Shown piece after piece: positions 61,126 through 62,694 of a stretch of DNA of 62,694 nucleotides. Source of the stretch: Wolinella sp052173415 (GTDB taxonomy: Bacteria; Campylobacterota; Campylobacteria; Campylobacterales; Helicobacteraceae); contig JBQMYQ010000006.1 of the NCBI GenBank assembly GCA_052173415.1, positions 1-62,694 of the forward strand, in the 5' to 3' direction. Numbering within the stretch: position 1 is the first letter of the stretch; the number at the start of each line of letters is the position of its first letter. Both the position numbers and the translations under genes were made by a program. The notes beneath the pieces are model-generated. The model worked only from the letters and a program-made list of their open reading frames with translations, made no database searches and was not told the origin of the DNA.

Positions 61126-61818
61126 ATGGAATACAAGGCAAATGCGAGCGAGAAATTTGGGCGCGAGCTGGAATTTACCGCGCTTACTCGGTGGTTCCAC
61201 TGGGTGAGGGCGATTGCGATTTTTGCACTCATTCCTACGGGATTTTACATCGCTTACCCTTTTCTTACCCCTTTTGTCGGGGGTGAGCCGACTAATTTCT
61301 TGTATGCGCTAATGAGAAGCTGGCATCAGATTTTTGGATTTGTCCTCATTGCGGTGACCATTTTTCGGATTTATCTGCTTATTTTTGATAAGGGTTGTAG
61401 CGCGGAGATACGTTCGTTTAGGGACATTATCAATCCGATTATTTGGTTTAAGCAGGTGCGAAACTACCTGCTTTTAGGTTCTCACCCACACATGAAAGGG
61501 GTCTATAATCCCATACAGCTTGCGGCGTATATTGCGCTGTTTGGGCTCATTGCGCTCATCTCCATTACGGGAATCATACTCTATTACAACGTTTATCACG
61601 ACGGTTTGGGGGCGGTTCTCATGGTGATTTTCAAGCCTCTTGAGCCGATGTTCGGCGGGTTGGCTAATGTCAGAGCGATCCATCACATTACGACGTGGGC
61701 GTTTGTGATTTTTGTTCCCGTGCATATTTACATGGCGACGTGGAATTCCGCGCGCTATCCTAACGGGGGAATCGACTCGATTTTCAGCGGATTCCGTTAC
61801 CATAAAAAATACGACTAA
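61126..61818 (+). CDS. hyaC: Hydrogenase cytochrome b subunit
   Basis: This 230-residue protein has four membrane helices and the haem-ligand histidines typical of HyaC/HydC (RWFHWVRAIAIF, RSWHQIFGFVLI, HHITTWAFVIFVPVHIYMATW). It anchors the hydrogenase and passes electrons to menaquinone. AAGGAG lies upstream of the ATG. It follows the large subunit by 11 bases. Confidence 0.95.
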   Translation: MEYKANASEKFGRELEFTALTRWFHWVRAIAIFALIPTGFYIAYPFLTPFVGGEPTNFLYALMRSWHQIFGFVLIAVTIFRIYLLIFDKGCSAEIRSFRDIINPIIWFKQVRNYLLLGSHPHMKGVYNPIQLAAYIALFGLIALISITGIILYYNVYHDGLGAVLMVIFKPLEPMFGGLANVRAIHHITTWAFVIFVPVHIYMATWNSARYPNGGIDSIFSGFRYHKKYD

Positions 61819-61823
61819 AGCGG

Positions 61824-62366
61824 GTGTTTTTGAGGATTTTAGTTCTAGGAATCGGCAATATCCTCTTTGGCGATGAGGGGATTGGGGTGCATCTCTCCAA
61901 TCTCCTTAAGCTTAATTATCGTTACAGCGGCGAGCACAGCGTCGAAATTATCGATGGCGGGACACTCGCACAGCACCTTATTCCGCTCATTACCTCTTAT
62001 GATCATGTCGTGATTCTTGATTGCATTGACACGGGAGGGGGCAAAGTGGGCGAGGTCTATTTTTTTGATTTTAGTAATGTTCCCAATTTCATCACATGGC
62101 AGGGGAGCGCGCATGAGGTTGAGATGTTGCAGACTTTGTGGCTCATGGAGATGAACGGGGATCTTCCTAAGGTCAAAATCATCGGCGTGATTCCCGAAGT
62201 GATTGGCAACCAAACGGCTTTTGATCTCTCAAGCGAGGTTATAAAGGCTTCTAGCGTGATGGAGCAGCTCGCTCTAAAGCATCTGTGCGAGCTGGGTGTT
62301 AAGATTGAGCGCGTGAATGAGCGCAAGATTGAGGAGATTGCCCTGCTCTCCTATCGTGGATTTTAG
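61824..62366 (+). CDS. hyaD: Hydrogenase maturation protease
   Basis: This 180-residue protease has the ILVLGIGNILFGDEGIGVHL start, with the nickel-sensing Glu/Asp in GDEG, a second Asp in ILDCIDTGG and the His in WQGSAHEVEML. It checks nickel insertion and removes the C-terminal extension of the large subunit. Start is GTG 61824 (or TTG 61830) just after the hyaC stop. Confidence 0.93.
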   Translation: MFLRILVLGIGNILFGDEGIGVHLSNLLKLNYRYSGEHSVEIIDGGTLAQHLIPLITSYDHVVILDCIDTGGGKVGEVYFFDFSNVPNFITWQGSAHEVEMLQTLWLMEMNGDLPKVKIIGVIPEVIGNQTAFDLSSEVIKASSVMEQLALKHLCELGVKIERVNERKIEEIALLSYRGF

Positions 62367-62380
62367 GCTAGGAGCGGGGG

Positions 62381-62694
62381 GTGAGGCTGGATTTTCTTTT
62401 TTCTAGGAAGCAGCGAGGAGATACGCGCGCGTTGGAGGCGATTTTGCACCAAGAGGCAAAGAGCTATAATCTCGTCTCTCAAGTTTTGCTTACCCCTGTG
62501 CAATACCACTTCATCGTGCAAGGAAGTGAGGAATCGCTCCTAAAATTCTCTCAAAGTATCGCCCTTGCTCTACCTATTTCGCTATTTTTTACCTTTGAGT
62601 GCGTGGAGAAGCTCGAAGACTCGGCGGAGTCGCTAGCCACCCCTCATGATGAGATTCCCACACGAGCTGAGATGGAATTTACACCTGCCCAGAT
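62381..62694 (+). CDS. hydE: HydE-like hydrogenase accessory protein, 5' part
   Basis: An open frame starts at GTG 62381 with GGAGCGGGGGG before it, 14 bases after hyaD, and runs off the right edge (about 104 codons: MRLDFLFSRKQRGDTRALEA and on). Its position as fifth gene of the operon matches hydE in H. pylori and Wolinella, which is needed for a functional hydrogenase. The residues seen (VQYHFIVQGSEESLLKFSQS) suggest an acylphosphatase/HypF-like start, but only weakly. Confidence 0.65.
   Translation, partial: MRLDFLFSRKQRGDTRALEAILHQEAKSYNLVSQVLLTPVQYHFIVQGSEESLLKFSQSIALALPISLFFTFECVEKLEDSAESLATPHDEIPTRAEMEFTPAQ

Larger units (their letters stand above)
1..62694. repeat. Dispersed hexamer GGAATC/GATTCC, uptake-sequence-like
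   Basis: GGAATC and its complement GATTCC recur throughout the window, often extended to GGGAATCG or CGATTCCC. A hand count of bases 12,001-16,020 gives 25 copies, against about 2 expected by chance. Copies occur on both strands, in genes of both orientations and in intergenic DNA. Inside genes they are read in different frames (as Gly-Ile, Glu-Ser, Asp-Ser, Asn-Arg or Ile-Pro), so they are not a codon or dipeptide effect. Inverted pairs form hairpins at several gene ends. No copy was found between 31,369 and 34,598. The distribution resembles DNA-uptake signal sequences; the function is inferred. Confidence 0.75.

Noticed and set aside
1..62694. CRISPR arrays, rRNA and tRNA genes
   Set aside because: I looked for regularly spaced repeats and for conserved rRNA and tRNA segments in the spacers and saw none; the dispersed hexamer is irregularly spaced and far too short for a CRISPR repeat.

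Overview
The window reads as chromosome of a Campylobacterota (epsilonproteobacterial) member of the Helicobacteraceae, of Helicobacter/Wolinella type, with G+C near one half by eye rather than the AT-rich composition of H. pylori. Gene neighbourhoods that I recall from H. pylori recur: mtnN-fabD, mqnD/recA-eno-(FtsB-like)-(AMIN)-aroK, fliQ-murB, mutS2-small protein-murC-aminotransferase, a pyrC paralogue near an amidohydrolase, sppA-purU, nfu-hypothetical-murE, and the hydrogenase operon. A cheR-cheB pair and a full branched-chain amino-acid (Liv) transporter, both missing from gastric Helicobacter, point to an enterohepatic or Wolinella-like lineage.

Layout. 1-4.3 kb: the tail of a sulfide:quinone reductase, then a type IV pilin-like locus (two intact pilin-like genes, one frameshifted copy, a PilT/PilU ATPase) separated by gene-free blocks. 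4.7-7.4 kb: sixA-like, mtnN, fabD, slyD on the minus strand. 7.5-9.0 kb: a decayed dCache sensor kinase. 9.1-16.9 kb: a secreted protein, a LysE-type exporter, a miniature flagellar rod-like protein, the aroK-AMIN-FtsB-like-eno-recA block, mqnD and a dihaem peroxidase. 17-26 kb: fliQ, murB, a tiny lipoprotein, mutS2, murC, dapC, a DEAD-box helicase, ccdA. 26.2-31.7 kb: an AraC-type regulator divergent from two half-size ABC transporters and a methyltransferase, resembling a metallophore-handling locus. 31.7-34.4 kb: a compositionally foreign two-gene island coding an HNH-like/membrane fusion protein and a tail-anchored coiled-coil partner. 34.4-48.2 kb: a chemoreceptor, a PyrC-like protein that has lost its metal ligands, mscS, an amidohydrolase, sppA, purU, a 47-residue protein, trmL, livJHMGF and rmuC. 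48.4-58.1 kb: a two-component system, djlA-like, ciaB-like, cheR, cheB, an IMPACT-family gene, nfu, a hypothetical gene and murE. 58.2 kb to the end: the uptake [NiFe]-hydrogenase operon (small, large, cytochrome b, protease, start of a hydE-like gene).

Genes that work together: the hydrogenase would feed electrons to menaquinone; the mtnN product, mqnD and the amidohydrolase all fit the futalosine route to menaquinone; murB, murC, murE and dapC serve peptidoglycan synthesis; the chemoreceptor, CheR and CheB serve adaptation.

Two observations stand out. First, the hexamer GGAATC/GATTCC is hugely over-represented on both strands, in all reading frames and between genes, and at several gene ends it forms inverted pairs that make terminator-like hairpins. 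This is the behaviour of DNA-uptake sequences in Neisseria and Pasteurellaceae. Second, the only long stretch free of that motif that I found (about 31,369-34,598) is exactly the AT-richer two-gene island, which I regard as the best candidate for a newly acquired, undescribed membrane-nuclease system.
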